Origin: Myxococcaceae bacterium
GTDB lineage: Bacteria > Myxococcota > Myxococcia > Myxococcales > UBA5297
Assembly (NCBI GenBank): GCA_017500825.1
Contig: JAFVYB010000104.1
Span: 1 to 33,938, forward strand
Direction of reading: 5' to 3'
DNA length: 33,938 nt
This document shows, piece by piece, positions 1 to 7,388 of the stretch (positions are counted from its first letter, which is position 1; the number at the start of each line of letters is the position of its first letter). Made by a program: the position numbers and the translations under genes. The notes beneath the pieces were generated by a model, which saw only the letters and a list, made by a program, of their open reading frames with translations, was not told the origin of the DNA and made no database searches.

Positions 1-71
1 CGAGCGGCGCCTTTTAGTGTCACCGGACTGCCCAAGGGGAAAGACAGTTTCATCCAGCGACACCGCGCGGC

Positions 72-100
72 CGCCTAGTCAACGGGCATTCCTTTGTCAA
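72..100 (-). promoter_or_regulatory. sigma70-type promoter facing the left edge
   Basis: On the minus strand a perfect -35 TTGACA (100-95) is followed by a 17-nt spacer and a -10 TAGGCG (77-72). The same layout precedes other genes here. It should drive a gene starting beyond base 1. A second -10-like box, TAAAAG, lies at 16-11 but has no good -35. Confidence 0.6.
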
Positions 101-207
101 TTGAGATTTTGGAAGGTTTTTAAAGGTTTTGGGCGCATGGACGATTTGAGCGCGCCAGCGATGCCACAGAGGCGAGACAGACTGCCCGCCAGGCCCCTGA
201 AACACAG

Positions 208-318
208 ATGTCACACCCCTCTGATAGTCTGGCGGCAGGGGCTTTTTGGGCGGTTTGGTTATGGATGTCACAGGCGGCTGTTAGAGTGGCGCCGGGGGCG
301 GTGTGGGTGGCTGGCGCA
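208..318 (+). repeat. Two diverged copies of a short repeat (copies A0 and A)
   Basis: Two segments starting ATGTCACA at 208 and 265, exactly 57 nt apart, agree at about 26 of 35 positions. The stretch 248-318 also matches the reverse complement of 21970-22040 at about 55 of 71 positions by hand alignment. One plus-strand frame stays open across both copies and gives tryptophan-rich peptides containing WMSQ and RVAP. No ribosome binding site supports translation, so I treat it as a DNA repeat. The rest of 1-380 holds no gene I can support. Confidence 0.55.
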
Positions 319-380
319 GTCGTAGGCGCGTCAAACAGGCGTCCAAGCTGCGGTGGTCGGAACAAAGCCCAGAGCGCCGG

Positions 381-440
381 GCCTAGAGTCGGGACGTGGT
401 GTCTAGAGGCAGGGCGTCGCGCCTAGAGCCGGAACGAGAG
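381..440. repeat. Three tandem imperfect 20-bp units
   Basis: Units 381-400, 401-420 and 421-440 each carry (C/T)CTAGAG at the same offset, followed by a G-rich stretch. The third unit contains the stop codon and last codons of the tail sheath remnant. The other two therefore look like tandem duplications of the sheath gene's 3' end. Confidence 0.45.
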
Positions 441-819
441 CAGGAAGGCGCCGGTGAGGAACTTTCCGAGGAGCTGCGGCGAGAGGTTGGTGTCGAGGCG
501 GTGTGGGTCGCCCGCGTTGATCTCGACGAAGAGCTCCTTCTCGAACTGTGCCCGGGATTGCGTGAGGCCCTGCGTCTCCCACTCGCCGAAGAGCTGGAGG
601 ATTTCCGCCTTGGCCAGGCTGGGCGTGATCACCGCCTGACCTGGACCGAAGAGCGTGCCGTCTTTGGCGAGCTTGTGGCGCGGGTAGCGCAGCTGGAAGC
701 GGTCGACGATGTCGTCGCGCAGGCGGTCCAGCGTGCGAATGGTCGTCAGGTCGAGGTAGCTCGTGTCCTGAGTGCCCAGCGCGTTCGAGCGGTAGGTGGT
801 GACCGCATTGTATAAATAA
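423..819 (-). pseudogene. C-terminal remnant of a Mu-like phage tail sheath protein
   Basis: Reading the minus strand from a stop near 826-824 gives about 132 codons without a start. They include NAVTTYRSNALGTQDTSYLD, then LRYPRHKLAKDG, FGPGQAVITPSLAKAEI and a terminal LSFRL. From memory this matches the C-terminal domain of Mu-like contractile tail sheath proteins (gpL-type): YNAVTTYR, the YPRHKLA-DGT-FG-GQA-VTP stretch, an EL(F/I)VE-NA-DP-R segment and a final F-L before the stop. A full sheath protein has nearly 500 residues, so only about the last quarter remains. The upstream part is gone and is replaced directly by AT-rich DNA carrying the promoter of the SAF gene. No other tail gene is visible. 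It is probably a prophage or tailocin relic, unless the rest lies elsewhere in the genome. An internal ATG at 632 could start a 69-aa peptide but has no special support. Confidence 0.72.
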
Positions 820-831
820 ACACCTCAATTG

Positions 832-859
832 TTGACGTTTTATAAGTTTTGAATAAATC
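832..859 (+). promoter_or_regulatory. Putative promoter for the SAF-domain gene
   Basis: TTGACG (832-837), a 16-nt spacer and TAAATC (854-859) lie about 70 bases before the ATG at 927. Between them, 865-900 has an imperfect inverted repeat (GAAAAGCAA and TTGCTTTTTC) that could act as a leader hairpin. The box starts where the sheath remnant ends. Confidence 0.4.
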
Positions 860-926
860 ATCAGGAAAAGCAACAGCAGGACTGGCTTTTTTGCTTTTTC
901 TGATTAGCAAAAAAGAGGAATCAAAA

Positions 927-1403
927 ATGAACGTGACAAAGTCAACCGTTTTACAGACCTCTCTATTTATTCGGGGATTTCTCGCAGGCATTATTTTTGG
1001 CGCGATTATCTTGGCGTTTATCGCGTGGTCTTTCCAACAGTCCGAACGCCGCAAAAATTATGACAACTATACTTGGATTGTTGTCGCAGCCCAAGACATC
1101 GCTCCGGGCACAGTGCTGACGCTGGATATGCTCAAAAAAGAAATTATACCCGATAATCAAAGATTCATTTCTCAGACGATTTCTCCGTATGATGGTCATT
1201 TTCTCATTGGTGCTCGAACTCTTTTTGCGCTGAAAACTGGCGAAGCGCTCTTTTGGAACGGACTCAGCGTCGGACTCACCCACAATCAGTGTCAACAGGC
1301 ATGTCAATGGGTGGCAGAATCTGGAAATCAAAAAGTTGTTTGCGCTTTTGACGCGCGACGGGGCGCGACGAATTGTGCCTGGTCAGATCATGAAAAAAAT
1401 TAG
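927..1403 (+). CDS. SAF-domain single-pass membrane protein
   Basis: A 158-aa protein. I chose ATG 927 because AGAGGA lies just upstream; an in-frame ATG at 849 would add 26 residues overlapping the putative promoter. Residues 1-17 are short and polar, 18-36 form one hydrophobic transmembrane segment, and about 49-115 resemble a SAF domain (VVAAQDIAPGTVLTLDML, later KTGEALFWNGLS). SAF domains occur in pilus-assembly CpaB, FlgA-type chaperones and sugar-acid enzymes. The N-terminal membrane anchor is most like CpaB, but CpaB is longer and sits among cpa/tad genes that are absent here. The last 45 residues carry four cysteines (C-x3-C, then two more) in what is probably the periplasmic part, suggesting disulfides. 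The gene lies alone in AT-rich DNA unlike its neighbours, which suggests transfer. The fold call is moderately secure; the function is unknown. Confidence 0.6.
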   Translation: MNVTKSTVLQTSLFIRGFLAGIIFGAIILAFIAWSFQQSERRKNYDNYTWIVVAAQDIAPGTVLTLDMLKKEIIPDNQRFISQTISPYDGHFLIGARTLFALKTGEALFWNGLSVGLTHNQCQQACQWVAESGNQKVVCAFDARRGATNCAWSDHEKN

Positions 1404-1418
1404 TATCACCTGAATTAT

Positions 1419-1440
1419 TGAAATAAAAGTTATTATTTCA
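1419..1440. other. AT-rich hairpin after the SAF gene
   Basis: TGAAATAA and TTATTTCA form a perfect 8-bp stem around a 6-nt loop, 16 nt after the stop. There is no T-run after it on the plus strand, so termination is uncertain. The rest of 1441-1610 is AT-rich and shows no gene. Confidence 0.4.
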
Positions 1441-1613
1441 TGGACATGATGTCGGAGTATCGCCACATATTTCACTCGCCACGCTGACTGGTTCACAAGT
1501 ACTGAATCCAAAGCAGGAAAGACCGCTTGGACAACTGGAAAGGCATTCGCTACAGGTTTTATAGAATTTTATATATCTAAAAAGGCATGCATAACGGAAC
1601 ACCAAAACAGAAT

Positions 1614-1640
1614 AAAAAAAGCGCCTCCCAAAAGAGACGC
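1614..1640 (-). terminator. Rho-independent terminator of the FHA gene
   Basis: On the minus strand GCGTCTC pairs with GAGGCGC (one G-T wobble) and is followed by seven T residues (1620-1614). It lies 34 bases beyond the stop of the FHA gene. Confidence 0.75.
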
Positions 1641-1674
1641 TTTCCTTCGAACCAAATAATAAACAGATTTCTTT

Positions 1675-3813
1675 TCAAAATCCCTTTTCGAGAGTGCGTT
1701 TGCGCGACAGCGCTTTTTGATGCACCTCGCTATCTGAAGGCGTCATGGCGATGACCTGTTCAAAGAGCTGGCGAGCGCGTGCCGGATTCGATCCCATCTC
1801 AGTGTAGCCTTGGTGAAAAATATCCGTGGCTTTACGGATAATTTCGTTGAGACCATTGCTTGCCACTTTTGAGTTTCTGTTGAAGCGCAATGTCTCCTTA
1901 AACGCCTTGCCCGCCGAGACATAATCTTTGCGCTGCATAGCCATGCGCCCTTTGTTTTCCAGAGCCTCTCCTGCCTGAGCATAAATTTTGTCGCCCAATT
2001 TTCCAGAAATACCCATGGATTTCCAAGTTTTCCAAGCGCGCGCCAATGGATCAGCGGCCCTCTCATAATTCTTTCCGAGATATTGCGAATTACCCTGCGT
2101 GTAATCTTTTTGAAGTTTTGGCAGGGCCTTTCGCATCGCAGTAATCTTACTGACGACATGCGACGGTTTGCCCCGCGTATTAAATTTATCGAGCATTTTC
2201 TGAGCGCCTTTGAAATCGGCGCGATCAATTTTGGCGACGATCGGCGCGATCGCCTGGGTGATTTCAGCCTGGCGTCGCTGCTGTGCCTGCCGTTTGCGCT
2301 CCTGTTCTCGAGTGCGCGCCTGTCGAGCTGAGGTGGCCTCCTCGATCTTGGCCTGCTTCTCGGCCTCCTCCAGCAAATCCATGAAGATCGGAATCTCGAT
2401 ATTAGGCAGGGCCGAAATTCTGTCGCGCGCCTCGTCGATCTCACGCTCTTCGAGCAGGCGCCGAATTTCTTTCTTTTCGGTGTCGAGCTGCTGCTTTTCG
2501 ATTTCATCGCGCAACGGCTGAACCAACTCGGAAATCGACGAGAACGTGTCGACCTCCTGCAAGCCTGCCAGCGCTTCTTCGAATCGCCCCTCGGCCTGCA
2601 GCGCCTTGACCTTCTTGATCTGCACCTCTGCCTTTTGATCGCGTTCGGCGGTGGCGATGTAGCGGTCGAGCTCTTTGGCCCGATCGGGGAAGAGCTCTCG
2701 CGCCTCCTGGAACTTCACGAGCGCGTCACTGGGTCGCCGATCGTGGATCGCCTTTTTGCCGTCGCGCAGGGCCAAGTCGTATTGCTGCTCGCGCGCCTTC
2801 AGCGTGTCCTCTTCGAGCTTGATCGCCGCCAGCCGCTCCTCTTCCACATGCGTCTGGTAGGCGGAATGTCCCGCGTAAATCAGAGCGATGCCGAGAATGA
2901 CGCCACCCACGATGAGTCGCTGCTGAAGGGTCGTCCGCGAGAGGTGCTCCAGGAGCAGTTGAAATGGAGGTTTTTTGCCCTTGTTGCGGCGCATCGCGAT
3001 CTGCGCGTCGATGTCGTCGTCATCCAGCGCGTCATCATCAAATGCGCTCGAACCGCGCGGCGGCGGGCGACGAGAGGGGGCGGCAGGCACTGATGCCCTC
3101 TGAAGCGAGTCGACGAGCTCGATCACCGTCAGACCAATGGTGATGAGGTCGCCGTCCTGGAGCATGAACTCGCTCTCCGGCGGAATGCGCTGGTTGTTCA
3201 CCGTGGTGCCGTTGCCGCTGCCGAGATCGCGCAGGATGACGCCGCGCGGGGCGACTCTGATCTCAGCGTGACGTCGGGAAGCCGCGCCATCTTGAAGCTG
3301 GAGATCGCAGCCATCGCCGCGACCGATCAGGGTGCCCGTTTGGCTGAGCTCGATCTGGCGACCGGTGTCTGCGCCTTGAAGGACCTTCAGCAAATAGGGC
3401 GAAACGGGCTGAACAGGCGCCAAGTCACTGAGCGAGACGCCGACGACAGTCTTCTCGTTGAGTTCCCCGTCATCTTCGAGGGCCGAGAGCGAGCGCTGAG
3501 GGTCGGCGAGGGCCAGCGGCGAACCGCGATCCGCTGAAAGCGGCATTGGCACAGCAGCCATCGACGCGCGGCTCTTTCGCGGACGGCTTGGATCGACAGC
3601 CTGCATGGCCACCCGACTCTTGCGAGGACGATCCTCCTCCGAGACCGCTGGCATGGCGGCGCGACTCTTGCGAGGTCGCCCAGATTGCGCAGCCGGAATG
3701 GAGCTTCGGCTCAACCTTGGCCGCTCCCTACCCTCTACCTCCTCTGTTCGATGCCACCTGTCATCTGAGCCGGGACGATTGTTCGATCGCTGTGCCATCC
3801 GTTGCCAATCCAT
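1675..3813 (-). CDS. FHA-domain membrane protein with long C-terminal helical/TPR-like region
   Basis: A 712-aa protein. Residues 1-90 are basic and low-complexity, with four repeats of R-P-R-(K/L)-S-R starting near residues 31, 46, 62 and 77 (spacing about 15). Residues 137-233 form a forkhead-associated domain with the phosphothreonine-binding signature: IGRGDGCDL, SRRHAEI, DLGSGNGT, then VNNQRI. A basic linker leads to one transmembrane segment near 298-318. After it come a charged coiled coil (about 320-540) and helical repeats resembling TPRs up to the C terminus. FHA domains bind phosphothreonine, so this is a plausible partner for the two kinases nearby. The basic Ser-containing repeats could be phosphorylation sites (inference). 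The N terminus is probably cytoplasmic. The first ATG is used; an ATG at codon 6 is equally possible, as neither has a strong ribosome binding site. Confidence 0.85.
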   Translation of the reverse strand: MDWQRMAQRSNNRPGSDDRWHRTEEVEGRERPRLSRSSIPAAQSGRPRKSRAAMPAVSEEDRPRKSRVAMQAVDPSRPRKSRASMAAVPMPLSADRGSPLALADPQRSLSALEDDGELNEKTVVGVSLSDLAPVQPVSPYLLKVLQGADTGRQIELSQTGTLIGRGDGCDLQLQDGAASRRHAEIRVAPRGVILRDLGSGNGTTVNNQRIPPESEFMLQDGDLITIGLTVIELVDSLQRASVPAAPSRRPPPRGSSAFDDDALDDDDIDAQIAMRRNKGKKPPFQLLLEHLSRTTLQQRLIVGGVILGIALIYAGHSAYQTHVEEERLAAIKLEEDTLKAREQQYDLALRDGKKAIHDRRPSDALVKFQEARELFPDRAKELDRYIATAERDQKAEVQIKKVKALQAEGRFEEALAGLQEVDTFSSISELVQPLRDEIEKQQLDTEKKEIRRLLEEREIDEARDRISALPNIEIPIFMDLLEEAEKQAKIEEATSARQARTREQERKRQAQQRRQAEITQAIAPIVAKIDRADFKGAQKMLDKFNTRGKPSHVVSKITAMRKALPKLQKDYTQGNSQYLGKNYERAADPLARAWKTWKSMGISGKLGDKIYAQAGEALENKGRMAMQRKDYVSAGKAFKETLRFNRNSKVASNGLNEIIRKATDIFHQGYTEMGSNPARARQLFEQVIAMTPSDSEVHQKALSRKRTLEKGF

Positions 3814-4154
3814 GGGTGTGGGCCTGCGGGGTCGGCCTCTATTTTGTTACAAAAAAAGAGAACCTGCCCACATTTGCACACCTCGTGAAAAGTTGAAGAC
3901 CGAGTTGAAGGCGCCCCTCCCTGCTTCAGCGCCCCCGGGCCGTCAACCCCGAAATGCCGCCTGTTCCCAAGTGCGGCACAGGCCTCCAAGGCGCTGATTT
4001 CACTCTTGCGCGACATTGAGAGGGGGCTCCTGTTGCAAGGGCACAGAGCGCGCAAAATGCCGGGGCGCCGACGGGCTTTCTCTCTGAAACCATCCTCTTT
4101 CGAGTCATACAGGGGGGCTTTAGGTCGCCCCATGTGAAAAACGCAAAAAAATGC
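3814..4154. other. Intergenic region between the FHA gene and tRNA-Leu
   Basis: I see no credible gene in these 341 bases. A long minus-strand frame (3735-4406) runs through the tRNA and its terminator, and has no recognisable domain. The region must hold the FHA gene's promoter, but I could not find a convincing -35/-10 pair; a lone TAGAGG on the minus strand near 3840 is the best -10 candidate. Confidence 0.5.
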
Positions 4155-4183
4155 TTGCGCTGCGAGGATCAGGCGACTAAAAG
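4155..4183 (+). promoter_or_regulatory. Promoter of tRNA-Leu
   Basis: TTGCGC (4155-4160), a 17-nt spacer and TAAAAG (4178-4183) are followed by a GC-rich discriminator (GCCGCCC). Such a discriminator is typical of stringently controlled stable-RNA promoters. The mature tRNA starts 41 bases downstream. Confidence 0.65.
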
Positions 4184-4223
4184 GCCGCCCGCTTTCTGAG
4201 GGACACCTTTTTAGAAAGCAGCT

Positions 4224-4305
4224 GCTCAGGTGGTGGAACTGGTAGACACACCGTCTTGAGGGGGCGGCGCCGCGAGGCATGCGAGTTCGATTCTCGCCCT
4301 GAGCA
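4224..4305 (+). tRNA. tRNA-Leu (anticodon GAG)
   Basis: The acceptor arms GCTCAGG (4224-4230) and CCTGAGC (4298-4304) pair fully, with discriminator A at 4305. The anticodon stem CCGTC/GGCGG carries loop TTGAGGG, so the anticodon is GAG, reading CUC and CUU. The T arm GCGAG-TTCGATT-CTCGC is perfect. A variable arm of class II length lies between, as expected for leucine. The 3' CCA is not encoded: the genome reads CAA after the discriminator, so CCA must be added by nucleotidyltransferase. Confidence 0.95.
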
Positions 4306-4306
4306 C

Positions 4307-4343
4307 AAAGACCCGAGCCTTTCCGAGGCCCGGGTCTTTTTTT
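4307..4343 (+). terminator. Terminator of tRNA-Leu
   Basis: AAAGACCCG (4307-4315) pairs with CGGGTCTTT (4331-4339), extended inside by GCCT/AGGC. A run of T residues ends at 4343. It follows the tRNA immediately, so the tRNA is a single-gene unit. Confidence 0.85.
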
Positions 4344-4449
4344 GTCTGCGTCATTCGCAGTGAGGGTTTCGCTTCTGAACCCGCTGGGCGTGGCGAACGC
4401 TGTCATCCAGGCTCGGCCACCGCCCCATGTGTCGCTTGGATCGGCTGTG

Positions 4450-5595
4450 TCAGCGCTTCGCCGATCGCGTCTGCGCCCGCATCAGGACCTCTTCGCCGAC
4501 CTCCAATTCCTTGAGCGAGCGGACGACGATCCCTGCCGAGGCGTTCTCCTTGACATCGAAGACGACGATCCGACCGACCGTCTCCTCCGGCAGTCCTTCC
4601 GACGCGCCTTCATCCTCGTTCTGCGCGCGCAACGGATCGCCACGCCTGATCACGTCGAAGCTGTTGCCCTCGTGGACGCCGTCCTGCGCGCCCTTGTCGA
4701 TGAAGACAACGTGATGCTCACCGAAATGCGGCAGCAACGGATTTTGGGAGGCGAGGACGACGCCGCGGATCTCGCGCTCGTTGGGGCGGTGGATCAGGTG
4801 CTTGTCGAAGTCGCCGAGGGGCGCCACGAGATCGCCGCGCAGAATTTCGTCCGAGACGCTCTCGATGATGCCGGTGACCAGCTCTGACCCGAGAGCTGTC
4901 ACGCGCACCCTGCCGACGATGTCCACCCTGTGCCCAAAGCTCTCGCCGCTCACCGGATGAATGATTTCATCGGACAGGCGGAAGAGGCTGTAGATATCGC
5001 CCAGACGCACCGCGAGCGGGTCGTCGAAGCGCAGATAGACCTTGTCGTAAATCGAGAGCATCTGCCGCTCGGAGAACGCGCGCTCCAGCTTGCCTGCCCC
5101 CTGAAACTCCTGCGGCGAGATGAAGCTCTCCTGGCGAATCCGACTGCCGCCGCGCTCGGGCACCATGCCGATGCTCTTGCCCGAAGAAACCGTGACGAGT
5201 TCGTCCTGAAGATAGCGGCGATCTTCCTCGCTCCCGGCCTCTTCTGCCTCCGGTTGCTCGACGGTGATCTGCGTCGGCATCTCCTCGGCGCGTCCCGCCT
5301 CGCCAGCCGGCGCAAAGCGCACGCGATTGCCCGGATAGATCCAGTGGGGATTGTCGATCTGCGGGTTGTAGGACCAGACCTTCGGCCAATACCAAGGGCT
5401 GCCCAGGTATTTTTCGGACAAGTCCCAAAGCGTGTCCCCCTTGACGACAGTGTGAACTGTCCCGCCCGGTTGAGCCGCGCTCCCGAGGCTCACCTGGTCT
5501 CCACCGCGCACTTCGGATGCAGGCTGTGGGGTGGCAAGCGCGCCGACAGGGGCAATAGCCATGGCTACAAAGGCAGCGATCGTCTGAGGCTTCAT
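4450..5595 (-). CDS. Secreted LysM-domain protein
   Basis: A 381-aa protein. ATG 5595 has a consensus AGGAGG a few bases upstream. Residues 1-22 form a signal peptide ending near ALA. Residues about 47-96 are a LysM domain (VHTVVKGDTLWDLSEKYLG, then YPGNRVRF), which binds peptidoglycan GlcNAc chains. The remaining 280 residues form a beta-rich region I cannot assign. Proteins with one N-terminal LysM and such a tail are common in deltaproteobacteria and presumably act in the periplasm. It is the last gene of the nrdR-ribD run, 27 bases after the CpoB-like gene, and its ribosome binding site suggests strong independent initiation. The role is probably envelope maintenance; the exact function is unknown. 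Confidence 0.85.
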   Translation of the reverse strand: MKPQTIAAFVAMAIAPVGALATPQPASEVRGGDQVSLGSAAQPGGTVHTVVKGDTLWDLSEKYLGSPWYWPKVWSYNPQIDNPHWIYPGNRVRFAPAGEAGRAEEMPTQITVEQPEAEEAGSEEDRRYLQDELVTVSSGKSIGMVPERGGSRIRQESFISPQEFQGAGKLERAFSERQMLSIYDKVYLRFDDPLAVRLGDIYSLFRLSDEIIHPVSGESFGHRVDIVGRVRVTALGSELVTGIIESVSDEILRGDLVAPLGDFDKHLIHRPNEREIRGVVLASQNPLLPHFGEHHVVFIDKGAQDGVHEGNSFDVIRRGDPLRAQNEDEGASEGLPEETVGRIVVFDVKENASAGIVVRSLKELEVGEEVLMRAQTRSAKR

Positions 5596-5622
5596 GGGTC
5601 CTCCTGAAAAAAAGGGCGCCTT

Positions 5623-6252
5623 CTACTGCCGCTTCCGAGACTCGTCGCTTTCTTGGCCGATTTTTTCCAAAGCCTCTCGCGCCCGACGCGCCCACATCTC
5701 GTCCGTGCGCTGTGCCGCCAGTGCTTCGAGATGGACGCGCGCCTCATCCTGTCTGCCCTGCGCCAGCGCCGATTCCGCGCGGCCCCACAATGCCGGCAAC
5801 GCCGACGATGAACTTGGCCAGCCGTAGACGACCTTTTCAAAGGTCCAGTCCGCCAGAATCCACTCTTCGGCCCTCAGCAACGCCTGCGCCGAAAGCAGCA
5901 AAGCCTCAGGCGCGCGCGGGTGCGTCGCGTTTTGATCGACCAGCGCCAGCAGAGCATCCGCCTTGGGCAAAACAGGCGGTTCGTCGAGTTGGGCAATGGC
6001 GGCGGCAAAGGGATCCGACTGGGTGTTGTCGGCGTTGGCGGGCGCGGCGCGATGTCCTGGGGACGGACGTTGCAGGGACAGCATCACCTCAAGCCGCTCG
6101 ACGCGCGCTTCGAGAACCTGCTGACGCGCGCGCAGAGCCTTCTGCTGGGCCAGGCAATCCGAAATGCCATCCGAAGCAGCGCAGGCTGAGGCGCCGAGGA
6201 CAGCGACAAGGGCAATCGTCGAGCGCGCCAGTCGGTGTTGGGGCGTCGTCAT
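5623..6252 (-). CDS. Probable lipoprotein with coiled coil and TPR-like helices (CpoB/YbgF-like layout)
   Basis: A 209-aa protein whose ATG overlaps the ribD stop (ATGA at 6252-6249), implying translational coupling. A hydrophobic segment ends in GASAC with Cys24, a slightly off-consensus lipobox. Residues 30-62 form a Leu/Glu/Arg-rich coiled coil (QQKALRARQQVLEARVERLE). From about 85 onward come helical TPR-like repeats (PEALLLSAQALLRAEEW; ALWGRAESALAQGRQDEA). An N-terminal coiled coil followed by TPRs is the architecture of CpoB/YbgF, which coordinates peptidoglycan synthesis with outer-membrane constriction, but no Tol/Pal genes are nearby and similarity beyond layout is not established. 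The LysM gene downstream fits a cell-envelope role. Confidence 0.65.
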   Translation of the reverse strand: MTTPQHRLARSTIALVAVLGASACAASDGISDCLAQQKALRARQQVLEARVERLEVMLSLQRPSPGHRAAPANADNTQSDPFAAAIAQLDEPPVLPKADALLALVDQNATHPRAPEALLLSAQALLRAEEWILADWTFEKVVYGWPSSSSALPALWGRAESALAQGRQDEARVHLEALAAQRTDEMWARRAREALEKIGQESDESRKRQ

Positions 6253-7388
6253 GACGTTCGGCGACCGGGCGTGAAAACGAGGCGCGCGTCCTGGCCGACC
6301 CGTTCCAGTTGTTCGAGGTGGAGATCGATCGCCGCGCTCATGGCGTCACGTGGCGCGACAGTGGCCCACGACAGCCCCTCGCCAAGCACCTTGGGCGCGA
6401 TGAACAGCTCCAGCCGATCGAAGAGCGCTTCCTCGACAAACGCGCCGAACAGCGCCGCGCCGCCCTCGACATAGAGGTGCATGACCTGACGCGCCGCCAG
6501 ACAGTCGAGAAGGGCGGGCAGGTCTACGCGACCATCCGGGCGACTTTTGAGAACGTCGACCTCGACGCCGCGCGCGCGCAGTGTCTCGATGGCCATGAGA
6601 TCGCTTGACGAGGTGACGACGAGCACTGGCGCAGTGGGCGTGACCGCACTGAAGAGTCGGGCGCTCAGGGGCAAATCCAGGCTGGCGGAAAGAACGACGC
6701 GCAGTGGCTGACGGGCCGCGCGGACACCATTGGGGCGAGCGGTGAGTTCGGGGTCGTCGCAGCGGACAGTGTTGCCGCCGACGAGGACAGCGTCGACGCG
6801 AGCGCGCGTCTCGTGGACGAGTTGCCGGGACGACTCTCCCGTGACCCAGCGGGCGTCCGATGTGCGCGAGGCGATTTTGCCGTCAGCCGTGGCCGCCACC
6901 TTGAGCGTGACAAAGGGCCGCCTCTCCGTGACGAACTTGAAAAAGGGCGCGTTCAGTCGGGCGCACGGTTCTTTCAGAACGCCGTCGATGACCTCGACAC
7001 CGTGAGCGCGCAGGCGCTCGATGCCGCGGCCGCACACCTTGGGGTTGATGTCGGTGCAGCCGACAAAGACGCGGGCGATGCCTGCCTCCAGAATGGCGCG
7101 CGTGCAGGGGGGCGTTCGTCCCTGATGATCGCAGGGTTCGAGAGTCGAGTAGAGATCTGCTCCCCGGGCCCGCTCACCCGCCTCGCGCAGCGCGACGACT
7201 TCGGCATGGGGTCCCCCCGCTCTGGCGTGAAATCCGCGCCCGACGATTTCGCCGTCGCGAACAATGACGACGCCCACGCACGGATTGGGCTTGGTCTGCC
7301 CCTCGGCACGGCGCGCCTCCTCCAGCGCCATCGCCATGAAGCGCTCGGCGTTGGACGCCATCTCTCGTTCGTCGACAGGCGCGCTCAT
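6249..7388 (-). CDS. ribD: Bifunctional riboflavin biosynthesis deaminase/reductase RibD
   Basis: A 379-aa cytosolic enzyme catalysing two steps of riboflavin synthesis: deamination of the diaminopyrimidine product of GTP cyclohydrolase II, then NADPH-dependent reduction of the ribose side chain. The N-terminal zinc deaminase domain (about 14-145) has HAE at 61-63, TLEPCDHQGRTPPC with Cys86 and Cys95 as zinc ligands, and the substrate motif KPNPCVG at 33-39. The reductase domain (about 155-375) begins RPFVTLKVAATADGKIA and contains the ARVDAVLVGGNTVRCDDP and YVEGGAAL motifs. Length is normal. Its ATG overlaps the nrdR stop (ATGA), a frequent nrdR-ribD arrangement. Other rib genes are not in the window. 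Confidence 0.96.
   Translation of the reverse strand: MSAPVDEREMASNAERFMAMALEEARRAEGQTKPNPCVGVVIVRDGEIVGRGFHARAGGPHAEVVALREAGERARGADLYSTLEPCDHQGRTPPCTRAILEAGIARVFVGCTDINPKVCGRGIERLRAHGVEVIDGVLKEPCARLNAPFFKFVTERRPFVTLKVAATADGKIASRTSDARWVTGESSRQLVHETRARVDAVLVGGNTVRCDDPELTARPNGVRAARQPLRVVLSASLDLPLSARLFSAVTPTAPVLVVTSSSDLMAIETLRARGVEVDVLKSRPDGRVDLPALLDCLAARQVMHLYVEGGAALFGAFVEEALFDRLELFIAPKVLGEGLSWATVAPRDAMSAAIDLHLEQLERVGQDARLVFTPGRRTS

Noticed and set aside
216..246. Plus-strand terminator at CCCCTCTG...CAGGGGCTTTTT
   Set aside because: The stem needs a bulge, the T-run is short, and no plus-strand gene ends before it.
3735..4406. Long minus-strand frame of 223 codons
   Set aside because: It runs through the tRNA-Leu gene and its terminator, overlaps the FHA start and shows no domain.
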